Below are positions 33,375 through 41,760 of a stretch of DNA of 64,000 nucleotides, in pieces (positions within the stretch are counted from its first letter, which is position 1; the number at the start of each line of letters is the position of its first letter). Made by a program: the position numbers and the translations under genes. Below the pieces are notes generated by a model, which searched no databases, was not told where the DNA came from, and was given only the letters and a program-made list of their open reading frames with translations. This DNA is from JACVRW01 sp963739095 (GTDB lineage Bacteria; Actinomycetota; Thermoleophilia; Solirubrobacterales; Thermoleophilaceae): positions 1 through 64,000 of the forward strand of contig CAVTZF010000032.1 of NCBI GenBank assembly GCA_963739095.1, in the 5' to 3' direction.

Positions 33375-34064
33375 ATGGGCACCGCAGTCCTCTGGGGCGT
33401 CGTGGCCGCAAGCTCCCTCGTGCTCGGAGCGCTGCTCGCGATCGCCCGCGACTGGCCGAAGGAGCTCGTCGGGCTCGTGCTGGCCTTCGGCGCAGGCGCG
33501 CTGATCAGCGCCGTCTCGTTCGAGCTCGCCGAGGACGGCGTGAGGATCGGCGGCGGAGCGGCCGTCGGGATCGGCCTCGGGGTGGGCGCGCTGACCTACT
33601 TCTTCCTCGACCTGCGGCTCGAGAAGGGCGGCTCCAATCCGGCCACCGCGCTGGCGCTCGGCGCCTTCCTCGACGGCGTGCCCGAGCAGCTGGTGCTGGG
33701 GCTCGGCATCGCGGTCGGCGGAGAGGTCGGCGTCAGCCTGATCGTGGCGATCTTCGTCTCGAACCTGCCCGAGGCGATCGGCTCCGCGAGCGCGATGCGC
33801 GCCCGCGGGCGGGACTCCGCGACGATCCTGCGGCTCTGGTGCGCCGTCGCCGGGGTCTGCGCGCTCGCCACGGTGATCGGCTATGCGGTCGGCGACAGCC
33901 TGAGCGGCGAGTTCGAGGGCGGCGTCAACGGCTTCGCGGCCGGCGCCCTGCTCGTGATGCTCAGCGACTCGATGATCCCCGAGGCGCGTAGCAAGGCCGG
34001 CCGGGCGGCAGGGCTCGCGACCGTCTTCGGCTTCGCCGTCGCGACCGGGCTCTCGGTGACATGA
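33375..34064 (+). CDS. ZIP-family metal transporter
   Basis: Membrane transporter of 229 aa with about seven to eight helices. The pattern LVLAFGAGALISAVSFEL and LGAFLDGVPEQLVLGLG followed by FVSNLPEAIGSA matches ZIP-like divalent-metal transporters, although the histidines typical of zinc ZIPs are replaced (DGVPEQ, SNLPEA), so metal specificity is unclear. Its TGA overlaps the ATG of the DUF389 gene (34061-34064). Confidence 0.75.
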   Translation: MGTAVLWGVVAASSLVLGALLAIARDWPKELVGLVLAFGAGALISAVSFELAEDGVRIGGGAAVGIGLGVGALTYFFLDLRLEKGGSNPATALALGAFLDGVPEQLVLGLGIAVGGEVGVSLIVAIFVSNLPEAIGSASAMRARGRDSATILRLWCAVAGVCALATVIGYAVGDSLSGEFEGGVNGFAAGALLVMLSDSMIPEARSKAGRAAGLATVFGFAVATGLSVT

Positions 34065-34999
34065 CGGGACCCATCCTGCGCACGGACCTCGTCACGGTGT
34101 TCCGCCTGCGCGCGTACGCCCGGAGCGAGGTCGCCGAGCGCCTGCGAGACGACCTGCGTGGCCTGCGCGGCGTCCATCACGTGATGGTCACCAGCGACGC
34201 GGGCGCACCGACGGCAGTCGTCACGGCGGACGTCGACCCCGCCGCGGCGGACAGGGTCCTGGAGGACATCCGCGAGATCGGCATCGGCGCCGACGACCTG
34301 AGCCTCTCCCGCGACGAGAAGATCACACTCGGCGGCACAACGCCGCTCGGCGAGGCGCGCCTGGCATGGGCCGCCGTGCTCGGCGAGGCACGCGCGAACG
34401 CGCGGCCGATCTCGCGCTACCTGCTGCTGATGACCGTTGCGGGGGTGATCGCCGCCTTCGGGGTGATCGACCGCAACGACATCCTGATCGTGGGCGCGAT
34501 GGCGGTGAGCCCGGACCTGCTGCCGCTGTGCGCCGCGTGCGTCGGCCTCGAGGCACGCCGGCCGTCGCTCATCTGGCGCGCAATGCGGACGCTCCTGCTC
34601 GGCCTCGGTATCGCATGCGGGGTCGCGGCGCTGCTGGGCTTCGTGCTTGAGGTGACAGGCTGGCTTCCGGAGAACTTCCACCTGCGCGGCGGCGGGATCG
34701 GCACACTGGCCCACGTCGACCTCGCGACGATCGTCGTCGCGAGCGTCGCCGGGATCGCCGCGATCCTCTCGTTCGAGACGCGGGCGAGCGCCGCGGTCGG
34801 CGTCGCCATCTCGGTGACGACGATCCCGGCGGCCGCGTTCGCCGGTGTGGGACTCGGGCTGGGCGACATCGACGACGCAACCGGCGGTCTGGCGGTCCTC
34901 GGCGTGAACCTCCTTTCGCTCCTCGTAACGGGGACGGCGACGCTCACGCTCCAGCGCCTGCGCAGCGGCCCACCGCCGCAGCTCAGCGCCTCGGACTGA
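34061..34999 (+). CDS. DUF389-family membrane protein
   Basis: 312-aa protein with a soluble N-terminal domain (about 1-105, ferredoxin-like: VFRLRAYARSEVAERL ... VTADVDPAAADRVLEDI) and about six membrane helices. Conserved DUF389 features are NDILIVGAMAVSPDLLPLCAAC and ILSFETRASAAVGVAISVTTIPAAAF. Function unknown for the family; the coupling to a ZIP-type transporter suggests an ion-related role. Confidence 0.85.
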   Translation: MTGPILRTDLVTVFRLRAYARSEVAERLRDDLRGLRGVHHVMVTSDAGAPTAVVTADVDPAAADRVLEDIREIGIGADDLSLSRDEKITLGGTTPLGEARLAWAAVLGEARANARPISRYLLLMTVAGVIAAFGVIDRNDILIVGAMAVSPDLLPLCAACVGLEARRPSLIWRAMRTLLLGLGIACGVAALLGFVLEVTGWLPENFHLRGGGIGTLAHVDLATIVVASVAGIAAILSFETRASAAVGVAISVTTIPAAAFAGVGLGLGDIDDATGGLAVLGVNLLSLLVTGTATLTLQRLRSGPPPQLSASD

Positions 35000-35111
35000 C
35001 CTCGGCCTCGCTGCCCTCGGCGAACCAGCTGCCTCGCCTCGTTCGCAGGCCCGCGCCCGCCCGCGTCGAAGAGTGCGTCCGTGGAGGGCGCGCGCGCAGG
35101 CTCGGAGGGTC

Positions 35112-35249
35112 ATGTTCGCGGGCTTCAACGCGATCGCGGCGTTGCTCGCGATCGGGGCCTACCCCGTGTGGTCGGTGATCATCCTCGTCATCGACGGTCT
35201 GATCATTTACGCGCTCACTGTTCACGGCGACGCTCTAAAAGCGTCATGA
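35112..35249 (+). CDS. 45-aa fragment or mini-form of a DUF7144-like membrane protein
   Basis: ATG 35112 with GGAGGG at 35104-35109 opens a 45-codon frame (MFAGFNAIAALLAIGAYPVW ... DGLIIYALTVHGD). This equals the last third of DUF7144-type membrane proteins, which normally have four helices; here only about two remain. The upstream 110 bases show no matching N-terminal sequence in any frame. It is either a deletion remnant that kept a usable start or a truly short protein. Found by reading the sequence; too short for standard gene calls. Confidence 0.5.
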   Translation: MFAGFNAIAALLAIGAYPVWSVIILVIDGLIIYALTVHGDALKAS

Positions 35250-35259
35250 TGGCGGCCGG

Positions 35260-35517
35260 ATGAGCGAGGACCTGCCGTCCTCCGGCCGCGGGCGCCACGG
35301 CGCTCCGGACCGGACTCGCAAGGAGCGCGCCCGCGTCGTGGTCGTCGCGGGCGTCAGCGCGCTCGCTGCGCTGTTTGCGGTTCTCAACTTGGACGAGGTC
35401 GAGGTCAACTGGATCGTCGGCACCTTCGACACGCCGCTGATCGTCGTGATCGCGGTCTCGATCCTGGTCGGGGCGGCGCTCGGGTACGCGGCGGCGCGAC
35501 GGCGGACGGGGCGTTAG
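35260..35517 (+). CDS. LapA-domain (DUF1049) small membrane protein
   Basis: 85-aa protein with two membrane helices (VVVVAGVSALAALFAVLN and TPLIVVIAVSILVGAALGYAAARRR) joined by NLDEVEVNWIVG, the signature of the LapA/DUF1049 domain. In proteobacteria LapA takes part in envelope lipid regulation; in actinobacteria the role is unknown. Four bases before the next gene. Confidence 0.8.
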   Translation: MSEDLPSSGRGRHGAPDRTRKERARVVVVAGVSALAALFAVLNLDEVEVNWIVGTFDTPLIVVIAVSILVGAALGYAAARRRTGR

Positions 35518-35520
35518 CGA

Positions 35521-36654
35521 ATGCGACGAGGGCACAAGGTCTGGGCTGGGGTGGCGCTGGCGCTGGCGACGGTCGTCTTGATCCTCGGCATGACAGCGGT
35601 CTGGGTGCAGCGCCAGGTGCTCGATCGCGAGGAGTGGGTCGACACGAGCGTCGAGCTGCTCGCGAACGACGACGTCCGGGCTGCGATCGGGCTCTACCTG
35701 ATCGACGAGCTCTACACCAACGTCGACGTCGCCGGCGAGATCGAGAGCGCCCTCCCGGAGCGGCTCCAGCCGCTCGCGCAGCCGGCCGCCGCCGCGCTAC
35801 GGCGCGCGGCCGAGCAGAACGCCGGCACGCTACTCGGCACGTCCGTCGCCCAGAACCTCTGGCGACGCGCGAACGAGCGCGCGCACCAGGCGTTCGAGAG
35901 GGTGGTCGTCGACGAGGAGTCCGGCGAGGTGACGATCAACCTCCAGCCGCTGATCGAGAAGGCCGCCGAGCGCGGTGGTCTGCTGGCGCGCGCCGCCGAC
36001 CAGGTGCCCCCGGACGCCGGCCAGCTCGTGGTGCTGCAGTCGGACCAGCTCGACGCCGCGCAGAAGGTCGTCAAGATCCTGCGGCCGCTCGCGATCGTGC
36101 TTGTGCTGCTTGCGCTGGCGCTGTACGTCGCAGCCGTGTTCCTCTCCCGCGACCGGCGCAGGACGGTGATCTACGTCGGCGCCTGCCTGCTGTTCGCCGC
36201 AGTTGCCGTGCTCGCCGTGCGCCGGCTCGGTGGCCACGCGGTGGTGGACGCGCTCGCGCGTGCAACCGACTCGGAGGCCGCCGTTGCTGCCACCTGGTCG
36301 ATCGGCACGCGGCTGCTCGTCGACGTCGCCACGGGCACCGCCCTGCTCGGCCTGCTGCTGATACTCGGCGCCTGGCTGCTCGGCCCCGGCCGGGTCGCAG
36401 TGCCGGCGCGGCGCCTGATCACGCCGGCGCTGCGCGACCAGCCCTGGCTCGTGCGACTCGGGCTCGGCGCACTGCTGCTCCTGCTCGTCTGGTGGAACCC
36501 GGTGCCCTGGACCGGCAAGCCACTCGCGATCCTGATCCTCGCGATCGGAGCGTTCGCGTGGCTCGAGTTCGTTCGCCGTCGCGCGCTCGAGGAGGAGGGC
36601 GCGGGCGGCGACACACCGGCGCCCCCCGCCGCGCCCGCACCCCAGCCGTCCTGA
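35521..36654 (+). CDS. Conserved membrane protein of unknown function
   Basis: 377-aa protein with one N-terminal helix (9-28), a large extracytoplasmic domain (about 30-180, mostly helical, with EEWVDTSVELLANDDVRAAI), then four helices and a Pro/Ala-rich C-terminus. It is not a family I can name with a function. The layout resembles actinobacterial envelope proteins found near LapA-like genes, and it probably shares their transcript. Confidence 0.7.
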   Translation: MRRGHKVWAGVALALATVVLILGMTAVWVQRQVLDREEWVDTSVELLANDDVRAAIGLYLIDELYTNVDVAGEIESALPERLQPLAQPAAAALRRAAEQNAGTLLGTSVAQNLWRRANERAHQAFERVVVDEESGEVTINLQPLIEKAAERGGLLARAADQVPPDAGQLVVLQSDQLDAAQKVVKILRPLAIVLVLLALALYVAAVFLSRDRRRTVIYVGACLLFAAVAVLAVRRLGGHAVVDALARATDSEAAVAATWSIGTRLLVDVATGTALLGLLLILGAWLLGPGRVAVPARRLITPALRDQPWLVRLGLGALLLLLVWWNPVPWTGKPLAILILAIGAFAWLEFVRRRALEEEGAGGDTPAPPAAPAPQPS

Positions 36655-36745
36655 GCCATCCTCGACCAAGGCCCGCGAGCTGGCGCGCCGTGATAGGGAG
36701 CGTGCTTAGCGAGGACATGGCGGCGCGGGAGCGAACCCGAGAAGC

Positions 36746-37417
36746 GTGAGACACAGCTACGGCATCGTTTTCGTACTGGTGCTGCTGTCGTTCCTCGTCC
36801 AGGCCTCGGCACCCGACGGCGACCTCGTGCGACTGGTGATCATCTGGCTGCAGGCAGCGACGCTCGTCTTCGCGGTGCGGATCGCGCGTGCGCCGCACTG
36901 GCCGATTCGTGCGGCCTCGTGGCTCGCCGCCCTAATCGCCATCGCCGCGCCGATCGTGTGGCTCGTCCACGGATCGATCCCGGACAGCGTCTCGGCGATT
37001 GCGACGGCGCTACTGGTGGGTGTTGCTCCCCTGGTGATCGCGGGCGGCCTGGTGCGCGACGTGCGCGCGGCGGGCGCGGTGACGCTCGAGGCGCTCACCG
37101 GCGTGCTCTCGATCTACGTGCTCCTCGGGATGTTCTTCTCGTTCGTCTACGCCGCCGTGAACACGCTCGGCGACGCGTCCTTCTTCGCGCAGGACGCCGA
37201 CCCGATTCGCGGAGATTTCCTCTACTACAGCTTCACGACCCTGACCACGACCGGCTTCGGCGACTTCACCGCCGCCAGCGAGCTGGGTCGCACGCTCTCG
37301 GTCGTCGAGGCAATGACCGGGGAGATCTACCTGGTCACGGTGGTCGCGTTGATCGTAAGCAACCTCCGGCCGAGACGGCCCTTGGGCTCAGCCGCCTCGG
37401 CCGGAGATGAGTCCTAG
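36746..37417 (+). CDS. Two-TM potassium-channel-like protein (Ion_trans_2)
   Basis: 223-aa membrane protein. The pore region near residue 160 reads FLYYSFTTLTTTGFGDFT, with the selectivity-filter-like TTGFGD (canonical TVGYGD), between two helices; four additional N-terminal helices precede it. No RCK/TrkA-N regulatory domain is attached. It may be a K+ or general cation channel. GTG start; the 3' end overlaps antisense with the tail of the broken sulfotransferase. Confidence 0.8.
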   Translation: MRHSYGIVFVLVLLSFLVQASAPDGDLVRLVIIWLQAATLVFAVRIARAPHWPIRAASWLAALIAIAAPIVWLVHGSIPDSVSAIATALLVGVAPLVIAGGLVRDVRAAGAVTLEALTGVLSIYVLLGMFFSFVYAAVNTLGDASFFAQDADPIRGDFLYYSFTTLTTTGFGDFTAASELGRTLSVVEAMTGEIYLVTVVALIVSNLRPRRPLGSAASAGDES

Positions 37418-38160
37418 GCCGAAGCGGCAGCCGGGCCGGCCGGGCGCTTCGCGGCGCCGGATCCTCGAGCTGGCCGTTCTCCTCCCACCAGGCGTTGATC
37501 GCCTGGATGGCGGGGGCCATGATGAGGTTCTTCTGGAAGTTCTCGGTGTCGTTGACGTTCGGCACTGGCCCGTCCGGCACGTCCACCTCAAGGAACTCGC
37601 AGAGCGGCTCCCAGCCGTCCTTCGGGTACCAGACCAGCAGGCGCTCCGACGGGACCGTGTCGATGACCTCCTGGTTCCAGCGCTCGAACCCGGCGGCCAT
37701 CTCGGCGCGCGTCGCCGCCGCTCGGCACCATGATGTCCGCCGCGGTCCACATGTCCCGCATGACGTCGAGCCATGAGGCGTAGACCGGGTCAACCTGATA
37801 CTGGGCCATGGCGAGATGGTGCATGAGGCTGTCGCCGAACCAGATCGAGGCGATCGTGTTGTACATGCTCTCGACCCAGCTCTCGGCCGAGCGGACGCTC
37901 AGGAGCACCTTCGCGTCGGGGTAGACGTCCATCAGCTCGCGCCAGTGGTAGGAGCCAGGCCAGTCGACGATCGACTCCTTGCCGGCGAAGAGCTCTTCCC
38001 ACGGGCCGTCGCCTTCGAGCGCACGGCGCCACTGCGGGACGCTCGTGGTCAGGTCGCCCATCATGTCGCGCATGTGGTACGCGGGCAGCCCGAGCATCTC
38101 GAGCGCGATCATCTGGGTAGTGGTCGCAGTGCGGGGCAGGCCCGCTCCGATCAGTTTCAT
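37335..38160 (-). pseudogene. Sulfotransferase-family protein 1, frameshifted
   Basis: PAPS-dependent sulfotransferase-like protein broken in two frames. The first frame (ATG 38160, AAGGAG ribosome-binding site just upstream) has the 5'-phosphosulfate loop GAGLPRTATT and the 3'-phosphate region VLLSVRSAESWVESMYNT. Near 37715-37730 one surplus base shifts homology into a second frame (TRAEMAAGFERWNQEV ... WYPKDGWEPLCEFLEVDVP) that ends at 37335. The conserved part ends near 37455; the last 40 codons look unreal. It lies next to an intact paralogue. Confidence 0.8.
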
Positions 38161-38196
38161 CGGTCTCCTTCGAATCGGGGGTTGTCGGTCCAGCTG

Positions 38197-38859
38197 TCAG
38201 GCCGGCAACGGCTGCAGGCCGAACTCGGTCCGGAACTCGTTCGTGTCGTGCAGGTGGGGGAACGGCTTGTCCGGCACCGGCACTCCGAGCTTCTCGCAGA
38301 TCGGCTCCCAGCCGTCCACGCCGAGCTCCCAGACGATCAGGCGGTCAGGGTCGACCGTCTTCTTGATCGCCTCGATGCGGGCCCAGTACATCTGCCGCGT
38401 CCATTCCTTGTCCTGGAAGTTTCCCTGGAAGTCGCCCTGCCAGATCAGCTTCTCGATCACTCCCCAGAGCTCGGGCGACGGCCCATCGCGGTTCGCGTCC
38501 TCCTGCAGCTCGCCCGCCATCGCGGCCTCCTTGACGGCCAGGATGGTGTTCTCACAGCTCCTGTAGAAGCCGTCGAAATCGCGGTAGTTGAGCAGCACGG
38601 GCGCATCCGGGAAGGCCTCGATCAGCTGCTCCCAGCGCGAGCAGGCGGGCCAGTCCACGGTCGCCTCCCAGGGCTCGAACACCTCTTCCCAGTCGACCGG
38701 CTCGTCGTTCGCGATCTTGATCCAGTACTGGAGATCACGATCGCGGTTCTCACCCATGATCAGGTCGATCATGTGGAACGTGGGGAAGCCGAGCTCCTCC
38801 AGAGCTCCCTTCAACGACATCGTGCCGGTGCGGCCGAAACCAACTCCGAGCAACCTCAT
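38197..38859 (-). CDS. Sulfotransferase-family protein 2
   Basis: Intact 220-aa protein of the same family as its neighbour. The 5'-phosphosulfate-binding loop is GVGFGRTGTMSLKGAL near the N-terminus, followed by LGFPTFHM, and the 3'-phosphate site includes VLLNYRDFDGFYRSCENTI. The conserved C-terminal block is VWELGVDGWEPICEKLGVPVPD. The acceptor is unknown; actinobacterial members of this type have poorly known substrates. GGAGG ribosome-binding site about 10 bases before ATG 38859. Confidence 0.88.
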   Translation of the reverse strand: MRLLGVGFGRTGTMSLKGALEELGFPTFHMIDLIMGENRDRDLQYWIKIANDEPVDWEEVFEPWEATVDWPACSRWEQLIEAFPDAPVLLNYRDFDGFYRSCENTILAVKEAAMAGELQEDANRDGPSPELWGVIEKLIWQGDFQGNFQDKEWTRQMYWARIEAIKKTVDPDRLIVWELGVDGWEPICEKLGVPVPDKPFPHLHDTNEFRTEFGLQPLPA

Positions 38860-38958
38860 GGATACAGGTCCTCCGCTTCTTGGGGGTGGGCGCGCGGTGC
38901 GCCCCGTCAGGGCCGCGTGCAGCCTATCCGGCCCAGCCGGCGCCCGTGTTCGCGAGGC

Positions 38959-39195
38959 CTACTTTCGCCCGCTTAGCAGAGAAATCGTCGCCGCCACCCC
39001 GCCGCCGACGACAAAGCCGGCGACCGCCGCGCCGATCAGCGCGTTGCGGCGGTTGTTGACGAGCTGGCGGCGCCAGTCCGTGACCTCCGCGACCTTCGCG
39101 CGCAGGTCCTCGACGGAGAAGCTGAGCTCGCGCCTCGTCTCCTCGATCGATGCGCGGATCATCTCCGGGCTGCGCGCCGCTCCACCGTTTGCCAT
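38959..39195 (-). CDS. DUF3618-family small membrane protein
   Basis: 78-aa protein: a helical N-terminal half with the DUF3618 signature PEMIRASIEETRRELSFSVEDL and one C-terminal helix (NALIGAAVAGFVVGGGVAATISLL). Its ATG overlaps the YqjE stop by one base (TGATG), so it is translationally coupled. Last gene of the minus-strand operon headed by the nitrilase. Confidence 0.85.
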   Translation of the reverse strand: MANGGAARSPEMIRASIEETRRELSFSVEDLRAKVAEVTDWRRQLVNNRRNALIGAAVAGFVVGGGVAATISLLSGRK

Positions 39196-39671
39196 CAGCG
39201 CGTGACCTCCTCGCCCCTCTCGAGCGATCGCTTGACCTGATCGCGCTCGATCGTCTGCGCCTCCAGCTCCGCGCGCGTCAGCTTGGCCTGCTCGATCGCC
39301 ATGTCCGGCGTCGGCGGCGCACCCTTCTGGAAGAGCCGGTAGGCGATGAAGCCGGCCAGCGCCGCAAGCAGGAACAGCAGCAGGGCGACGATCCCGAAGC
39401 CCGGCCAGATGCTGTTCCAGTCGAACAGGTCGTTGAGGAACCACGCCAGGAAGTGGAAGAACATCGTCACCGCGAAGACCAGGAAGACGCCGGCCGCCGC
39501 GGCAATGCCGGCGCCCTTGCCGAGCTTCGTGAGCTTGTCGGTGACCTCGGCCTTGGCGAGCTCGATCTCCTCGCGGACGAGCAGCGAGGCCTTCTCGGAA
39601 ACCTCGCCGACGATCTCGCCGAGTGACTTCTCGGCGGTGTCCCCGGGCGGGATGCCGTCGCCCGGGCTCAT
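39195..39671 (-). CDS. Phage-holin-superfamily III/YqjE-like membrane protein
   Basis: 158-aa protein with an amphipathic N-terminal helix (GEIVGEVSEKASLLVREEIELAKAEVTDKL), two membrane helices (about 55-80 and 92-115) and a charged C-terminus. This is the actinobacterial YqjE/DUF1469 pattern, associated with envelope stress and ribosome or membrane tethering in enterobacteria. Start ATG 39671 overlaps the preceding stop (ATGA). Confidence 0.87.
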   Translation of the reverse strand: MSPGDGIPPGDTAEKSLGEIVGEVSEKASLLVREEIELAKAEVTDKLTKLGKGAGIAAAAGVFLVFAVTMFFHFLAWFLNDLFDWNSIWPGFGIVALLLFLLAALAGFIAYRLFQKGAPPTPDMAIEQAKLTRAELEAQTIERDQVKRSLERGEEVTR

Positions 39672-39907
39672 CGCGCCAGGCGCCGAATGACGAGAGCAAG
39701 CGCCAAGCCGCCCGCGAAGGCGGCGCCGACGAAGGCCTCGGGACGCTCGGCGAAGGCGTCCTTCTCTGTTGCTTGCGCGCTCAGCGGCGACTCACCAAGC
39801 GGTCGGTTACCCGTCGCGCCCTGATTCACACCCTCGGTCGGCCCCGCGCTGGCGGCGCCCGCCGCGCTGGCGCCCTGCACTGCGTCCGGGCTCGGCTCGT
39901 CGGCCAT
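39668..39907 (-). CDS. Small single-TM protein in envelope operon
   Basis: 79-aa protein: a long Ala/Gly/Ser-rich soluble part (MADEPSPDAVQGASAAGAAS at the start) and a C-terminal hydrophobic helix AFVGAAFAGGLALALVIRRLAR, recalling the tail anchor of YqjD/ElaB (DUF883) proteins. Start ATG 39907 overlaps the previous stop as TGATG; its own stop overlaps the YqjE start. Not otherwise recognised. Confidence 0.75.
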   Translation of the reverse strand: MADEPSPDAVQGASAAGAASAGPTEGVNQGATGNRPLGESPLSAQATEKDAFAERPEAFVGAAFAGGLALALVIRRLAR

Positions 39908-40044
39908 CAGTCGACCGGCGGATCCTCGTGGAAGACCCGCATCCAGATCGCCGTGGCAATCCTGGTCGCGATTATCGAGGTGAGCGCGCCAAGCCCCGCG
40001 AGCAAGCCGGTCCACATCAGGCGCTTGGACAGATCGTTGTTCAC
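39907..40044 (-). CDS. DUF4235-like small membrane protein
   Basis: 45-aa protein from GTG 40044 (NNDLSKRLMWTGLLAGLGAL, then TSIIATRIATAIWMRVFHEDPP), one membrane helix, matching the DUF4235 pattern of a short helix ending in an IW.....ED.PP motif. It starts 10 bases after the TetR stop and its TGA overlaps the next ATG. It is missed by common length cut-offs; coding bias and couplings on both sides support it. Confidence 0.75.
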   Translation of the reverse strand: MNNDLSKRLMWTGLLAGLGALTSIIATRIATAIWMRVFHEDPPVD

Positions 40045-40054
40045 GGCGCCGGAT

Positions 40055-40693
40055 TCAAGCAGACGCCGCCGCACCGCCCGGCCCCGCCGTCTCCAGGCCG
40101 CCGCAGATGGCCTCGACCACCAGCCCCTTGGCCTGCTCGTACTCGTCGTCGGTTCGTGGAAGCACCTCGAAGATCCAGCCGGTCAGCAGCTGCTCGATCG
40201 CCCCGTAGAAGCACATGGCGGCGAACTCCGACGGGATCCCGGGCTTGAACGAGCCGTCCGCACGCGCCGACTCGACGATCCCGGCGATGCCCGAGTACGC
40301 CTCGCGGATCTTTTCGATGTGGAGCGCGCCGAACGAGTTGGCCGCGCGCGTGACCTCGACGATGATCACCTTCATCAGGTCCGGGTCGTGGCGGTAGGAC
40401 TCGATGATGAAGCTGGCGACCGCGTGCAGCTTCTCGCGCACATCGAGGTCGCTCGCGTCGATCTCCGCGATCGCGTCGAGCATGATCTGCCAGCGCTCGA
40501 GGAAGAGCGTGTTGAGGATCTCTTCCTTCGAATCGAAGTAGTGGTAGACGAGCCCGTAGGCGACGCCCGCCTCGTCCGCCACGTCGGACACGCGGCAGTG
40601 GTGGAAGCCGCGGCGCGCGAACACGCGCACGCCGGCGTCGAGGATCAGCCTGCGCTTGTCGACGCTGCCGTTCGACTTCGAGGCGGTTGCCAT
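40055..40693 (-). CDS. TetR/AcrR-family regulator
   Basis: 212-aa repressor. The helix-turn-helix is at about 15-60 (RRLILDAGVRVFARRGFHHCRVSDVADEAGVAYGLVYHYF) and the ligand domain is of the TetR_C_11 type often found in fatty-acid or acyl-CoA regulators. It lies second in the operon, coupled to the nitrilase by TGATG, and a perfect palindrome stands before the nitrilase start; autoregulation of the whole operon is the simplest reading. Confidence 0.88.
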   Translation of the reverse strand: MATASKSNGSVDKRRLILDAGVRVFARRGFHHCRVSDVADEAGVAYGLVYHYFDSKEEILNTLFLERWQIMLDAIAEIDASDLDVREKLHAVASFIIESYRHDPDLMKVIIVEVTRAANSFGALHIEKIREAYSGIAGIVESARADGSFKPGIPSEFAAMCFYGAIEQLLTGWIFEVLPRTDDEYEQAKGLVVEAICGGLETAGPGGAAASA

Positions 40694-41586
40694 CAGGCGC
40701 TCGTCCCCTCTGAGCGGGCGCCGGCGGCGAGAGCGGCACCGCGGGCGTTCGCGCCGACCTCGGACTCGGCGGGCCAGCGGTAGGCGGCGTCCACACGGTT
40801 CGCGAGGCTCGGCAGCTTCTCCCTGATCTCGTCCTGGCGCGCCAGGTCGAGCTCGGCGGAGATTGCGACGGCGCCCTCGCCGGGCCCCCGCGCCAGGACC
40901 TCGCCCCAGGGGTCGATGATCATCGAGTTGCCGTAGCTGTCGCCCTCTGGGCCGGGACGGTTGCCCTGGCCCGGCGCGATCACGAAGACCTGGTTCTCGA
41001 TCGCCCTCGCACGCAGCAGGATCTCCCAGTGCGCCTCGCCGGTGATGCGGGTGAAGTTCGCCGGCACCGTGACGATGCGGGCGCCCCGCAGCGCGAGGAT
41101 CCGGTACAGCTCGGGGAAGCGCAGGTCGTAGCAGACCGACAGCCCGAGGCCGACGCCGCCGGCGGTCTCCGACACCACGATCTCGTCCGCCGGCTCGGAG
41201 CTCTCGGACTCGCGGTACTCGACGTCGCCGACCACCACGTCGAACATGTGGATCTTGCGGTAGACGGCCTTGAGCTCCCCGTCGGGGCCGACGTGCACGG
41301 ACGTGTTGCCCACGCGCTCATGACCCTCGCGGCGCTCCGAGACGGAGCCCGCGACGAGGTCGATCTCGAGCTCGCGGGCAAGCTCGCGCGCCCAGCTCAC
41401 GGGCCGGCCGTCGAGCGGCTCGGCGCCCGCAAGGTAGTCAGCCGCCGCGCCGCGGATGTCGAGGCGCTCGGGCAGGACCACAAGCTCGGCGCCGTCCGCA
41501 GCCGCCTCACGCACGAGCCGCTCGGCCGTCGCCAGATTGCGCTCGGTATCCACGGTCGATTCGAGTTGAACTGCGGCGACCTGCAT
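40693..41586 (-). CDS. Carbon-nitrogen hydrolase (nitrilase superfamily)
   Basis: 297-aa amidase of the nitrilase superfamily with the full triad: E40 (VVLPERLDI), K111 (VYRKIHMFD) and C152 (SVCYDLRFPELYR). The pattern matches omega-amidase/deaminated-glutathione amidase (Nit1/Nit2) enzymes that repair or degrade small amides. Start ATG 41586 with GGAGGAG just upstream. First gene of a six-gene operon. Confidence 0.9.
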   Translation of the reverse strand: MQVAAVQLESTVDTERNLATAERLVREAAADGAELVVLPERLDIRGAAADYLAGAEPLDGRPVSWARELARELEIDLVAGSVSERREGHERVGNTSVHVGPDGELKAVYRKIHMFDVVVGDVEYRESESSEPADEIVVSETAGGVGLGLSVCYDLRFPELYRILALRGARIVTVPANFTRITGEAHWEILLRARAIENQVFVIAPGQGNRPGPEGDSYGNSMIIDPWGEVLARGPGEGAVAISAELDLARQDEIREKLPSLANRVDAAYRWPAESEVGANARGAALAAGARSEGTSA

Positions 41587-41595
41587 CGCTCCTCC

Positions 41596-41613
41596 ATTGA
41601 CTGACCAGTCAAT
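41596..41613. promoter_or_regulatory. 18-bp perfect palindrome, probable TetR operator
   Basis: ATTGACTG (41596-41603), AC, CAGTCAAT (41606-41613), ending 10 bases before the nitrilase start codon. Arm length and symmetry fit TetR-family sites, and a TetR gene is the second gene of the operon. The AT content contrasts with the surroundings. Confidence 0.75.
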
Positions 41614-41760
41614 CTGCAGTGTAACCGCTGCCGGTGGGGCGACGTGGCCCGTAGCATCCGCCACGTGCAGTCGCGGGCGACGCCAGACGCTGAGCCGGGA
41701 CCCGCAGCGGACGCGGGCCGGCGAGCCGGGTCCGCGGCACCCGCCGGGGACGAGCCCGTC

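Noticed and set aside
39923..40015. Longer N-terminus (from 40015) for the small TM protein at 39668-39907
   Set aside because: The DUF4235-like gene in another frame explains this sequence better and overlaps its start by TGATG.
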